From Cohnella silvisoli (GTDB lineage Bacteria > Bacillota > Bacilli > Paenibacillales > Paenibacillaceae): 64,000 nt of DNA. The translations under genes were made by a program, and so were the position numbers. Shown piece after piece: positions 33,908-42,726 of the stretch. The stretch is from contig NZ_JAIOAP010000001.1 of assembly GCF_021190915.1 (NCBI RefSeq), positions 558,001 to 622,000 of the forward strand, given 5' to 3'. Position 1 is the first letter of the stretch. Each line of letters opens with the position of its first letter. The notes beneath the pieces are model-generated. The model was given only the letters and a program-made list of their open reading frames with translations, searched no databases and was not told the DNA's origin.

Positions 33908-34801
33908 ATGAAGGCAATAAATTGGAAGCGGCAGTTGATAGCTTACAGCATGGCTGGCCCCATGCTCATCGTCTTCTATTTGTTTGTAGTCTATCCGCTG
34001 TTGCAAACGTTTGCCTATAGTTTATATGATTATAGCGGTTTCGGAAGCTTATTTTCTTCCCCTTTCGTCGGACTGGGCAATTTCTCGAAGGCACTTCTAT
34101 CGGAGGATTTTCATTCGGCACTATGGAAAACGGTTTACTTGGCAGCAACGGTGACCATTTTCAAAATCGGAATCGGCTTTGTATTTGCTGTTTTTCTATA
34201 TAGGAAGACTATGGGATGGAAGTTTTTTCAGATTTTACTTTACTTACCCGCGATCGTTCCTGTCGTTGTATCCGCAGCGCTGTGGAAGCTGATTTACGAG
34301 GGGAACTTTGGACTGTTAAACAATCTGCTCAAATCGATTGGCCTGAATGGGTTAACGCATTACTGGCTGAATGAGCCTGCAACCGCCATGAATGCCATGA
34401 TCGTTGTCTTAATCTGGGTATCTATGCCTCTCACCATGCTGATCCTATTTTCTTATATGCTTCGAATCCCTAAGGATCTTCTGGAATGCGCAAGAATCGA
34501 TGGGGCGTCATCGTTCAGAATAATAAGGACGATTATTTTTCCTTTAGTATTACCGGCCGTGCTTCTGTTGACGGTATTATCGATCGCGGAAAGCTTCAAA
34601 ATTTACGATTTCGTGCTTCTTTTCACCAATGGAGGACCCGCGGGGAAAACGATGGTCCTTGGTCTTTACGCTTATCAACAGGCTTTTAATCTAAACCATT
34701 ACGGATATTCCAGCGCGGTATCGCTTCTTGTGCTTTTGCTATTAGCATTGATAAGCATTGGAGTCTTATCTAGAGTCACCCGCCACGTCCATGAATTATA
34801 G
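33908..34801 (+). CDS. CUT1 sugar ABC transporter permease, MalF/UgpA-like (module 3)
   Basis: 297 residues with six predicted helices, beginning AYSMAGPMLIVFYLFVVYPLLQTFAYSLYDY. EAA loop: LLECARIDGASSFRIIRTIIFPLVLPA. AAGGAGTG lies 7 nt before the ATG. It is 13 bp from the second permease start and belongs to the same transporter as the lipoprotein upstream. No ATPase gene nearby. Confidence 0.93.
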   Translation: MKAINWKRQLIAYSMAGPMLIVFYLFVVYPLLQTFAYSLYDYSGFGSLFSSPFVGLGNFSKALLSEDFHSALWKTVYLAATVTIFKIGIGFVFAVFLYRKTMGWKFFQILLYLPAIVPVVVSAALWKLIYEGNFGLLNNLLKSIGLNGLTHYWLNEPATAMNAMIVVLIWVSMPLTMLILFSYMLRIPKDLLECARIDGASSFRIIRTIIFPLVLPAVLLLTVLSIAESFKIYDFVLLFTNGGPAGKTMVLGLYAYQQAFNLNHYGYSSAVSLLVLLLLALISIGVLSRVTRHVHEL

Positions 34802-34814
34802 GAGGTACGGTTAT

Positions 34815-35639
34815 ATGAAGCTGCTCTCGCGACCTCTTATGTTCGCAGTGCTCATTATTTATTCCGGCATATCGCTGTTTCCGCTCATCAATCTGCTCTT
34901 CCAATCCTTCAAGCCGGAAAATGAAATTTTGGCCCACCCCTTTACCCCCCCTTCCGGTTGGACGGGAGAACATTTCATTAAGCTTTGGACCACTTACGAG
35001 TTCAATCAATACACATTAAACAGCATTCTGATTACTATAGTTTCCCTAGCGGCTGTTATAGGTTTCGCCTTGATGGGTGCTTATGCATTAGCGCGAATCC
35101 CTTTTTTCGGCAATAGGATTCATTACGCGATACTGCTTGGCACGATGTTAGTTCCGGGCTCGTTGCTCATCGTTCCCGTATACGTTCTCAGCAGCAAGCT
35201 TCATTTGCTTGATTCTTACGCTGGACTCCTTCTCCCTTATATAAGCGGAGGAATTATTTTACCGGTCATTCTTCTTAAGAATGTGTTCGAATCGGTTCCG
35301 AAAGATATGATGGATGCCGCCTCGATAGACGGATGCGGTGAATACCGAATGCTATTCACAGTTATGATGCCCTTAGCGCTTCCCATGATTGGAACCATCT
35401 GCATTCTCTCTTATCCTGGGATATGGAATGAATTCGTTTGGGCGCAAGTAGCCCTGAACAGCAACAAGCTATTCACGCTTCCGGTGGCCATGGCAAGGCT
35501 TGCCTCGAATGCCTACAGCGTGGGGTTCGGCACTGTATATGCGGGCATGTTCTTCCTGACGATGCCGCTTATTCTCATTTTTCTTATCGCACAACGTTCG
35601 TTTATTAGCGCAGTAACAGAGGGGGCTGTCAAAGGATGA
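34815..35639 (+). CDS. CUT1 sugar ABC transporter permease, MalG/UgpE-like (module 3)
   Basis: 274 residues. TAGGAGG at 34799-34805 sets the ATG at 34815; an in-frame ATG at 34791 inside the previous gene has no such site. First helix LMFAVLIIYSGISLFPLINLLFQSFKP, EAA loop MMDAASIDGCGEYRMLFTVMMPLALPM, C-terminus FISAVTEGAVKG. Partner of the permease at 33908. Its stop codon overlaps the ATG of the following beta-helix gene, so the secreted protein is translated with the transporter. Confidence 0.93.
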   Translation: MKLLSRPLMFAVLIIYSGISLFPLINLLFQSFKPENEILAHPFTPPSGWTGEHFIKLWTTYEFNQYTLNSILITIVSLAAVIGFALMGAYALARIPFFGNRIHYAILLGTMLVPGSLLIVPVYVLSSKLHLLDSYAGLLLPYISGGIILPVILLKNVFESVPKDMMDAASIDGCGEYRMLFTVMMPLALPMIGTICILSYPGIWNEFVWAQVALNSNKLFTLPVAMARLASNAYSVGFGTVYAGMFFLTMPLILIFLIAQRSFISAVTEGAVKG

Positions 35640-37357
35640 TGAAAAAAATATTAAGCTCTGTATTAGCATTAGCCATGATGTTTAGCTTTGTGCTGAGTTT
35701 AACCGCGGTTTTAAGTGTTTCAACTTTATTTAGTGCAAGTACGGCGTATGCAAGCGGAACGGTCTACTATGTGAGTTCTTCAAGCGGCAGTGACAGCAAT
35801 AACGGAACAAGCCCCAGTACACCTTGGAAGACTCTAGCTAATGTAGGCTCAAAATCCTATATGCCTGGAGATCAGATCCTGCTGAAATCCGGGGATTCGT
35901 GGAATGAACAGCTTAGTATAAGCAACAGCTCCGGTACAGCTGCCAACCCTATTCTTCTTTCTTCTTACGGGAGCGGCAACAAACCGAAAATTAATCGTAA
36001 CATGCAACCGCTAGACAAATGCATCGTGTTTACGAATGTGGGCGGTTGGAAAGTAACCAATTTAGATATCGGTAATGCAGGCGTGGGGATAACCTTTTTC
36101 TATGATGATTCCTATGGACATGATTATATCTGGGTAGAGAATGTCTATTTTCATGACATCTATGGAATCGATCAGCTTCATCCACCTGCATCAGGCATCT
36201 TCTATCAGTATTCCTCCGCTATAGCGATTGGCGGCGATGTAAAAACGGCAGGAAGAGCAGATTACACGATGATCCAGAATATTACGATCACAAACTGTAT
36301 TTCTAACGGTGGTGGAGCGCTGCTGGGTAGTGTTGGACAGGTTTTGGTTAGCCCTGAGCCTGCCAATGTTTACTGGATGAAAAAAAATGTGGTGATAACC
36401 AATAGTGTAAGTAACAACAATGCAATATACGGTATTGTTATCGCGGAAGTAGATGGCGGGTACATGGATAATTGTACGTTCTTGTTTAATGGTCAACAAC
36501 AAATTACGGTTGGATCGGCAGCGATCATGATTGGAAACATAAAGAACTATACAGTTAAAAATAGTGAGTTTGCCTATCAGCAACGACAAGGCACCGATCC
36601 TGATGGAGATGGTATTGATTTTGAATTGAGATGTTATGATGTTACTTTCCTAAATAACTATATCCACCACAATGCAGCGGTTGGCGCTTTGTTCTATGGG
36701 AATTCAGGATTTGTCAGCAACCGCGTTGTGTTAGATGGCAATAGATTTCAATACAATAATCAGAATGGCGGTAATCCATCAGGCTATGAAATCTACTTCT
36801 ATACTCCAAACGGGAATGACAATGGCAGTATAATCAATAATGAATACTATGCCATGGCTGGAATCGGGTTTGTAAATGCGCATTCCAGCACTGTCAGCAT
36901 GTCTAATAATAAAAACTATTATTCGGCATGGGAATTCAATGCTCCTGGCAACCTTGAAGGATGGACAGCTCAAAACAATATTTCCGGTTTTGCGCAAAGC
37001 GGAACTGCTGTTAATGGAACGATCACAGGACCAGATCCCTATATCGTTTCTTCAATTGGAGTGAACACTCCTATTAGCAGCAATAAAACGATAACCATCC
37101 GCATGAAAAATACTTCAAGCAGTAATGTGGGACAGATTTACTTTACTACAACTACAGATGGCGTTTGGAACGATGCAAAAAGCATTAGCTTTGGACTTAC
37201 TGTAAATGATCCAAATTACACGGTATATACCATTGATATGTCGTCCGTACCGGGTTGGACGGGAACCCTATCGCAGCTGCGTATTGATCCGGAGCAGGGA
37301 GCATCAAGCGGAAGCTTTAGTATCGATTATATTAGAATAGGTAGTTACTATGCATGA
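35636..37357 (+). CDS. Secreted right-handed beta-helix protein (module 3)
   Basis: 573 residues. Signal peptide (MMKKILSSVLALAMMFSFVLSL... to about AYASG), then a parallel beta-helix from about 45 to 430: YYVSSSSGSDSNNGTSPSTPWKTLANV is the usual opening of pectate-lyase-like helices, with repeated NxxI rungs such as NITITNCISNGGGALL. A C-terminal beta-sandwich (about 440-573, ending RIDPEQGASSGSFSIDYIRIG) resembles a carbohydrate-binding module. The ATG overlaps the permease stop, with AAAGGATG as ribosome binding site. Base composition is clearly more AT-rich than the genes before it, which suggests recent acquisition. Enzymatic activity not proven by sequence. Confidence 0.87.
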   Translation: MMKKILSSVLALAMMFSFVLSLTAVLSVSTLFSASTAYASGTVYYVSSSSGSDSNNGTSPSTPWKTLANVGSKSYMPGDQILLKSGDSWNEQLSISNSSGTAANPILLSSYGSGNKPKINRNMQPLDKCIVFTNVGGWKVTNLDIGNAGVGITFFYDDSYGHDYIWVENVYFHDIYGIDQLHPPASGIFYQYSSAIAIGGDVKTAGRADYTMIQNITITNCISNGGGALLGSVGQVLVSPEPANVYWMKKNVVITNSVSNNNAIYGIVIAEVDGGYMDNCTFLFNGQQQITVGSAAIMIGNIKNYTVKNSEFAYQQRQGTDPDGDGIDFELRCYDVTFLNNYIHHNAAVGALFYGNSGFVSNRVVLDGNRFQYNNQNGGNPSGYEIYFYTPNGNDNGSIINNEYYAMAGIGFVNAHSSTVSMSNNKNYYSAWEFNAPGNLEGWTAQNNISGFAQSGTAVNGTITGPDPYIVSSIGVNTPISSNKTITIRMKNTSSSNVGQIYFTTTTDGVWNDAKSISFGLTVNDPNYTVYTIDMSSVPGWTGTLSQLRIDPEQGASSGSFSIDYIRIGSYYA

Positions 37358-39287
37358 TAAACATATAAGCTCCATAACCATCTGCAAAACAGAGGGGAAT
37401 ATTACGATTGATTTTGCCGCAGAGGAATTGGCAAAGTATTTACGGCTTATCGTAGAGAGAGAAAATGTTGTAGATGTAAAACAGAAAGCAAAGTATGATT
37501 CGTCGCTTCTCGGATGTTTATGGGTTGGGTTATATGAAGAGATGGGGTTAACCTGCGCGTTCCCTTTAGATAATCCTCAATATGATGATGCCTATTCTAT
37601 TCATGTAGAAAAAGGACTGGGCATTATAGCCGGTGTAAATCATAGAAGCGTCTTGCTTGGGGTTTATCGATTTCTAACCGAGCTAGGCTGTAGATGGATA
37701 AGGCCCGATATGAGCGGTGAATATATACCTAAAAACAATCTAGCGGATATGCAGGTTAATGTAGACGAAAAGGCTTCATACAGGCATCGCGGGTTATGTA
37801 TTGAGGGTGCCGTGAGCTACGAAAATGTCTCGGATATTATCGCATGGTCGCCAAAGGTAGGATTTAACAGTTATTTCATCCAGTTCAGAGAAGCGCATAC
37901 TTTCTTTGAGCGTTGGTATTCTCATGAGAACAATCCCCATAAAGAACCTGAAGCTTTCACCATAGAGCAAGCAAGAGCATATACGCGCCAGTTGGAACAA
38001 GAAATCAACAAAAGAGGTTTAATCTATCATGCCGTCGGTCATGGATGGACATGTGAACCGTTGGGCATCCCTGGGTTAGGTTGGGGCAAAGAGGAATACA
38101 ATCTATCGGACGAGTATAAATCCTACATTGCAGAAATAAAGGGAAAACGAGAATTTTGGAATGGCGTGCCCATCAATACGAACTTGTGTTATTCAAATCA
38201 GCGAGTAAGGCGATTAATGGTAGATAATATCGTACAATATCTTCAGGAAAATAAGGGTATTGATCTGTTGCATGTATGGCTTGGCGATGACGGCAATAAT
38301 CATTGTGAATGTGAGCCGTGCAGAACAGCCAATCCTGCCGATTTTTATGTGAAAATGCTTAACGAGTTAGATGAGCAGCTTAATTTAAAGAATCTAAAGA
38401 CGAGGATTGTTTTCTTGATCTATATAGATTTACTATGGCCTCCACAAGTGGAGAGGTTTTTTAATCCAGAGCGTTTTATTATGATGTTTGCACCGAGCTC
38501 AAGGACATATAGCAAAGAATTTTTTAGTGAAGCTGCTCAGCTAGAACTGCCAGAGTTTAAGCGGAATGAATTGATATTTCCGACTGGCATAGAAGAAAAT
38601 TTGTCATTCCTAAAAGCGTGGCAACAGAAGTTTAAGGGAGATAGCTTCGATTTTGATTATCATTTTATGCTGGACCATTATAACGATCCGGGGTATTACA
38701 AGATTGCCGAATTGCTAAGCCGCGATATCAAGAATTTGAAAACGATAGGGCTTAATGGGTTCATCAGTTGTCAGACGCAGAGGTCCTTTTTTCCAACCGG
38801 CTTAGGCATATATGTGTTGGGACAGACTTTATGGAATGATCAGCTTTGTTTCGAAAGCATTGCTAAGGACTATTTTAGCAGTGCATTCGGTCAAGATGGC
38901 GAGAAATGCCGAGTCTATCTGGCTAAGCTTTCCGAGCTGTTTGATCCTGTATATTTAAGGGGAGAGAAACCGCAAGTCAATATTGATAGCGCAATGCAGT
39001 TTGGAAAAATATACAAAGTAATCGAAGAATTCAGGTCCACTATTGAAAAAAATCTAAGAATTGAAAATGAATACAGAACACAATCGTGGCAGTATTTATG
39101 GTTTCATGCGGAAATTTGTGTTCATCTTGCGGCTATATTTGAAGCAAGAGCTCTTGGCGATAATGAGAAGTCTTTGGAATTATGGGGGAATTTAAAAAGG
39201 CTAGTCGGCGAACATGAAGATGCTGTACAACCTGTATTCGATGTATTCTTGTTTATTAATGCGATTGATCGGAAATTCGTAATCTAA
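37350..39287 (+). CDS. DUF4838-family protein, probable glycoside hydrolase-like enzyme
   Basis: 645 residues without a signal peptide, so cytoplasmic. The N-terminus (about 5-110, TIDFAAEELAKYLRLIVERE...GVYRFLTELGCRWIRPDMSGEYIP) resembles the small N-terminal domain of alpha-glucuronidase and hexosaminidase-type enzymes. The core is the DUF4838 region, with WLGDDGNNHCECEPCRTANPADFYVKMLN, including the C-x-C-x2-C motif typical of the family. It overlaps the beta-helix gene by 8 bp (ATGCATGA), shares its AT-rich composition, and ends module 3. Likely acts on the oligosaccharide the module imports. The exact reaction is unknown. Confidence 0.82.
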   Translation: MHDKHISSITICKTEGNITIDFAAEELAKYLRLIVERENVVDVKQKAKYDSSLLGCLWVGLYEEMGLTCAFPLDNPQYDDAYSIHVEKGLGIIAGVNHRSVLLGVYRFLTELGCRWIRPDMSGEYIPKNNLADMQVNVDEKASYRHRGLCIEGAVSYENVSDIIAWSPKVGFNSYFIQFREAHTFFERWYSHENNPHKEPEAFTIEQARAYTRQLEQEINKRGLIYHAVGHGWTCEPLGIPGLGWGKEEYNLSDEYKSYIAEIKGKREFWNGVPINTNLCYSNQRVRRLMVDNIVQYLQENKGIDLLHVWLGDDGNNHCECEPCRTANPADFYVKMLNELDEQLNLKNLKTRIVFLIYIDLLWPPQVERFFNPERFIMMFAPSSRTYSKEFFSEAAQLELPEFKRNELIFPTGIEENLSFLKAWQQKFKGDSFDFDYHFMLDHYNDPGYYKIAELLSRDIKNLKTIGLNGFISCQTQRSFFPTGLGIYVLGQTLWNDQLCFESIAKDYFSSAFGQDGEKCRVYLAKLSELFDPVYLRGEKPQVNIDSAMQFGKIYKVIEEFRSTIEKNLRIENEYRTQSWQYLWFHAEICVHLAAIFEARALGDNEKSLELWGNLKRLVGEHEDAVQPVFDVFLFINAIDRKFVI

Positions 39288-39359
39288 CATTCGGACGATT
39301 TTTATCAAACAAAAAGACACCCGTTGCAGGAACAGATGCATATGCAGGACAGAAACGCG

Positions 39360-39387
39360 AACCGGCGAGAACAACCGTCGGTTTTTT
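39360..39387 (+). terminator. Terminator closing module 3
   Basis: AACCGGCG (39360-39367) pairs with CGTCGGTT (39376-39383, one G-T pair), with a T run to 39387. It follows the DUF4838 stop by about 70 bp. Confidence 0.82.
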
Positions 39388-39444
39388 CGTTTGGCTCCTT
39401 TCGGTACAATGAAAGCGCATCCCGTATCGCAAAGGAGCATACTT

Positions 39445-39594
39445 ATGAACTTTGACCTGAACATTGTGCCGTTTAGCAGAAGAGAATCGTTTCTGGCGAT
39501 TTCTCTGCTAACAGCTGCGGTGCTCGTTGTCGGTTTTCTATTTTACTTCCGTTGGATCCGTCCGATCCTAAGCAATGGCTTGCGCAGCCGATAG
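39445..39594 (+). CDS. Small single-span membrane protein, unknown
   Basis: 49 residues, MNFDLNIVPFSRRESFLAIS... with one membrane helix (about 18-36, ISLLTAAVLVVGFLFYF) and a basic C-terminus (RWIRPILSNGLRSR). AAAGGAG 9 nt before the ATG and an independent terminator at 39621-39658 make it a credible short gene. It stands alone between module 3 and the beta-propeller gene. I do not recognise it; the N-terminal MNF and the C-terminal helix faintly recall the end of CorA transporters, but no other CorA sequence is present. Confidence 0.55.
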   Translation: MNFDLNIVPFSRRESFLAISLLTAAVLVVGFLFYFRWIRPILSNGLRSR

Positions 39595-39620
39595 AAAGTA
39601 ATGAGGCTTGAATCGTTAAA

Positions 39621-39658
39621 CCTTGGCAGACCCCATTCCGGGTGTTCCGAGGTTTTTT
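39621..39658 (+). terminator. Terminator after the small membrane protein gene
   Basis: CCTTGG (39621-39626) pairs with CCGAGG (39647-39652, one G-T pair) and inner ACCC with GGGT, followed by TTTTTT (39653-39658). Confidence 0.82.
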
Positions 39659-39833
39659 GTTGTAGAAAAACGCAATTAAATAGTACGAATAGGAACCTTT
39701 CCGTGAGCCTGCAATTGACAAATTTCGGCCCATCTGTAGATTCTCCATTGTGGAAAATTTTACCTCATTATAGTAAAATGGGTCAGTATGACACAAATCT
39801 ATTACATACCGACGTATGAAGAGGGGATTTTAG

Positions 39834-41099
39834 ATGCAACGGAAATTGATCTGCTTAATTGCGGGACTCATCTTTCTTTTTAGTAGTACCGGAGTGCAAG
39901 CAATGGCTGCCGCAACGGCGAAGGTAAAGCTGCTTCCTGCAAACGACTACCTGCAGTTGCCCTACGTAAACGACAGCGGACAGAAAATACAGCTTCGAGG
40001 CCACAAAAATTTTGAAGTCGATTGGAGTGCAGCAATTACCGATTCTTGGCAGTTTAAACTGGATGGGGATCGTTTGCTGCTTCTGGACAGCAATTTTACA
40101 AAAGCTGTGTCCAAATCGGATGGCAGTGAACTATGGGAGCATTACTATAATGATTCCGACTTGATCTTTCTGAATAGGTGGGGACAGTCAGCAAACGGTA
40201 CCATCTACACGATTCGCAAGGATATTACAGATGACACGCTCGATGCCAGGGTGGATCTGATTGACCGCCGCGGCAATGTCAAATCCTATTATTTCCTTCC
40301 GCATGATCGGTATATATTTCCGGATTTTATCTCTGCGGCTGCCATGGATTCGAATGACAACCTGATTACGATTGCAAGCGGGAGCATCGTTTCTCTGTCT
40401 CCAAACGGTTCGTTGAACTGGATCAATTCAGACGTGGTGGATTGGAAAGTCGTTACTTCATTGGTCGGAGATTATACATTTACAAGACATGAAACCAATA
40501 TCGCGGAATTGATCGTCGATTCTCAGAACAATGTACTCGTGCTAACCGATTTGAATTACGCTTACTACTTGAGCAATACGGGTGAAATATTGTGGCAAAA
40601 GGCGCTTGACGGAACGCCGAAGGATTGGAGCGCTTCCGGTTATATTCAGAAAACAGGCCAGTGGGTCCGTGCATTCGGCAATCCGACTGCACGTGTCGAA
40701 ATTCTGGACTTGAAGAGCGGGAATCTGACCAAAGTAAACAAGCCGACTGCAGCTCAACTCGATCTTGTGATGACCAAAGCGGGCAAAGGACGATATTATG
40801 TGGAATCCAAACGTGGAATTACCCAGATCGATAGTGCAGGCAAAGCGATATGGGAATATCCGCTGCGCCTGAACGGTTATTATACGGTAAACTCCTTACT
40901 AAGCGATCCCAAAGGCAATGTATATATTTCGGATAACGGGGGCAGCGTATTCTCTCTTGACCCTGCGGGCAATGAGCGATTCGTTTTGATTGTCAAAAAC
41001 AAGAGTTCAATACATAACATCGCAGTTGATGAGAGAGGGACTCTTTATTTAGTGGATACGAAAATGGGAGTGCTGACAATCAAACCGACGAAAAGCTAA
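39834..41099 (+). CDS. Secreted PQQ-like beta-propeller protein
   Basis: 421 residues. Signal peptide MQRKLICLIAGLIFLFSSTGVQAMA, then a series of propeller-blade repeats of the form D..G...W / LIDRRGNVKSYYF, SPNGSLNWINSD, SNTGEILWQKALDG, DSAGKAIWEYPL and DPKGNVYISDNGGSVFSLDPAGNERF. These are PQQ-like (BamB-type) repeats, with no enzyme motifs, suggesting a binding or scaffold role outside the cell. GAGGGGAT precedes the ATG. Monocistronic with its own terminator. Function unknown. Confidence 0.8.
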   Translation: MQRKLICLIAGLIFLFSSTGVQAMAAATAKVKLLPANDYLQLPYVNDSGQKIQLRGHKNFEVDWSAAITDSWQFKLDGDRLLLLDSNFTKAVSKSDGSELWEHYYNDSDLIFLNRWGQSANGTIYTIRKDITDDTLDARVDLIDRRGNVKSYYFLPHDRYIFPDFISAAAMDSNDNLITIASGSIVSLSPNGSLNWINSDVVDWKVVTSLVGDYTFTRHETNIAELIVDSQNNVLVLTDLNYAYYLSNTGEILWQKALDGTPKDWSASGYIQKTGQWVRAFGNPTARVEILDLKSGNLTKVNKPTAAQLDLVMTKAGKGRYYVESKRGITQIDSAGKAIWEYPLRLNGYYTVNSLLSDPKGNVYISDNGGSVFSLDPAGNERFVLIVKNKSSIHNIAVDERGTLYLVDTKMGVLTIKPTKS

Positions 41100-41144
41100 A
41101 ACGGGTCTTCATTGTGTTGAGCCATAGGGGATATGCATTCATTA

Positions 41145-41170
41145 ACCGCCTGCTTCTTTGGCGGTTTTTT
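41145..41170 (+). terminator. Terminator after the beta-propeller gene
   Basis: ACCGCC (41145-41150) pairs with GGCGGT (41160-41165), followed by TTTTT. Confidence 0.85.
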
Positions 41171-41244
41171 CCTTTATTACTCGACTCAATATTATGTATC
41201 CCGGTTTTTGAATCTGTTTAGAACCAGGCAAATGGCTACGCTCT

Positions 41245-41661
41245 TCAAATTTCCAAGCTCGCTCGAATGGAGGTGGTTTTTCCTTCATGAAGAGATACGG
41301 GAATCACGATTTGTTCTAATGTGGAAGGATTGCGGATGGTATTCAATAAAAGTTGAGCAGCCTCAGTCCCCATACGTTCAAAGTTTTGTTCGATCCAAGT
41401 GAAGTAATCGTTCTCCACATCTCTAATTTGCGGATTATCAAAGCAGATAATCGCAAGATCTTCGGGAATCCTCTTCCCAAGTCTGTTTGCCGCCTTATCG
41501 ATGCAAAGAGCGATTTGCGGTGAAAATGCGAACGCAGCGGTAACTTCTTGTTCTTGCTGCAGCCAATTCAAATTAGCGGCAACTCTGTTGCATTCGAAGT
41601 AGCTGCTTATTCTGTTGTTGCCATTTGTTTGGAATTCGAATGATTCGAAGCTTACCCACAT
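41245..41661 (-). pseudogene. C-terminal fragment of a LacI/GntR-LacI-type sugar regulator
   Basis: About 138 codons covering only the last third of a periplasmic-binding-protein-like effector domain: VTAAFAFSPQIALCIDKAANRLGKRIPEDLAIICFDNP, then FTWIEQNFERMGTEAAQLLLNTI and EQIVIPVSLHEGKTTSIR. The DNA-binding domain and first half of the effector domain are missing, and no start signal is visible. The pattern is nearest to AraR-like regulators. It is a remnant and not functional. Confidence 0.82.
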
Positions 41662-41722
41662 CCGCGATTTCTAGACCCCGCAGTTGCTAAGCTGCGGGGT
41701 TAATTGCGTAGGGAGCTGCCCA

Positions 41723-42520
41723 TCAAATCCGGCATACTTCCTTCGGACAACTCGGGCAAACGGGACAATGGCATATTTGCCTTAGCGCTTCCAAGCTCAA
41801 GATGATAATTCGGCCTTTGCGCACATCAATCGTACCTTCGTCTTTGAGGCCGTTCAGCATCCGGTTGACGCTTTCCCGGGATGTTCCGATAATATCGGCT
41901 AATTCTGAATGAGTAAGCTTGAGGCCGATCCGTATGCCGTCCGTGCATGCGACGCCGTACGAATTTGCTAGTCGGATAAGCGTAGAAGCAAGGGCCCCCG
42001 GTTTGCCGAAAAGCAATAGGTCGCGGAATTTCGAATCGGTTACCCGATGCATAAGCGCCATCCAGTTCATGAAACGAACCGCGAAGTCCCCGTGACGGTA
42101 AAGCAATATTTCAAGGTCTTTCCATTGAATAACGCCTAGCTCCGCATCCTCCATCACCTCGGCGCTGAAGCTATGAACCGCCCGCATGCCGTCCTCCGGC
42201 TCGCAAAGCATATCGCCCGCCTGCAAAATCGACAAAATAAAATCTTTGCCCTCCGCTGTAGATTTCCTCAGCTTCACCTTGCCGGATCGGATATAGTACA
42301 GCTTGCCCGTAGGCTCACCTTCCCAGAACAAGTAGCTGCCCGCTTCTCCGCGCTTCGGATACATCAGTTCCTCAAGCCGTGCAAACTGCTCCTCCGAGAA
42401 AAAATTATTGATTCCAAGAGGATTGTTTCTTTTTTCTGTATCTGAACCGTGCCGTTGCTTCAATGCCGCTTCGCTTATCGCCATGTCCGTCAACCCCTTT
42501 TCCGCTGTTGAGTCCATCAT
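41723..42520 (-). CDS. fnr: Fnr, oxygen-responsive Crp/Fnr-family activator
   Basis: 265 residues (253 if started at the ATG at 42484, which has AAAGGGG upstream). Cyclic-nucleotide-binding-type beta-roll at about 45-150, dimer helix, then a winged helix with TSRESVNRMLNGL (about 215-235). The C-terminus reads ICHCPVCPSCPKEVCRI: the last three cysteines have the C-x2-C-x4-C spacing of the iron-sulfur ligands in Bacillus subtilis Fnr (Cys227, 230, 235), with two extra cysteines before them. It should therefore bind a 4Fe-4S cluster and act when oxygen is absent. Divergent from the GAF/response regulator/kinase genes. Four TGTGA-N6-TCACA boxes downstream are its likely sites. Confidence 0.88.
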   Translation of the reverse strand: MMDSTAEKGLTDMAISEAALKQRHGSDTEKRNNPLGINNFFSEEQFARLEELMYPKRGEAGSYLFWEGEPTGKLYYIRSGKVKLRKSTAEGKDFILSILQAGDMLCEPEDGMRAVHSFSAEVMEDAELGVIQWKDLEILLYRHGDFAVRFMNWMALMHRVTDSKFRDLLLFGKPGALASTLIRLANSYGVACTDGIRIGLKLTHSELADIIGTSRESVNRMLNGLKDEGTIDVRKGRIIILSLEALRQICHCPVCPSCPKEVCRI

Positions 42521-42546
42521 AACCCCTGCGCGAAGAGAAGGTTATC

Positions 42547-42679
42547 GGGGAATTTCCTGAATTTCGCAGGGGGAATTCCCTTAATTTAATAGGAGAAATA
42601 TCACAGCGGAGTGTGAAATCAGGATTTTCCCTAACTGTTTTTTCAGGGAGTTCCCCGAATTACTTTTGGAAGGGGTTCC
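42547..42679. promoter_or_regulatory. Five spaced copies of a GGGAATTCCC-like palindromic motif
   Basis: Copies at 42547-42557 (GGGGAATTTCC), 42570-42580 (GGGGAATTCCC), 42621-42631 (AGGATTTTCCC), 42645-42655 (AGGGAGTTCCC) and 42671-42679 (AGGGGTTCC). The TTCC cores are 22, 51, 24 and 25 bp apart, so a sixth place is skipped near 42601. The first two copies share about 15 of 17 bases (GGGAATT-CCT-AATTT). The array fills the divergent space between fnr and the GAF gene. It looks like an operator for cooperative binding, probably by the response regulator at 43245 or by Fnr itself. Confidence 0.65.
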
Positions 42680-42726
42680 GTTACACTGAAAGAACAACCT
42701 TTGCGCGAGTGGAAGGAGGGATCCCT

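Noticed and set aside
41675..41700. Terminator hairpin between the LacI fragment and fnr
   Set aside because: ACCCCGCAG/CTGCGGGGT forms a good stem but neither strand has a following T run, so termination is uncertain.
42599..42616. Fnr box in the fnr/GAF intergenic region (TCACA-N6-TGTGA)
   Set aside because: The half-sites are in everted order compared with TGTGA-N6-TCACA, so it is not a standard Fnr site; kept only as a note in the operator array.
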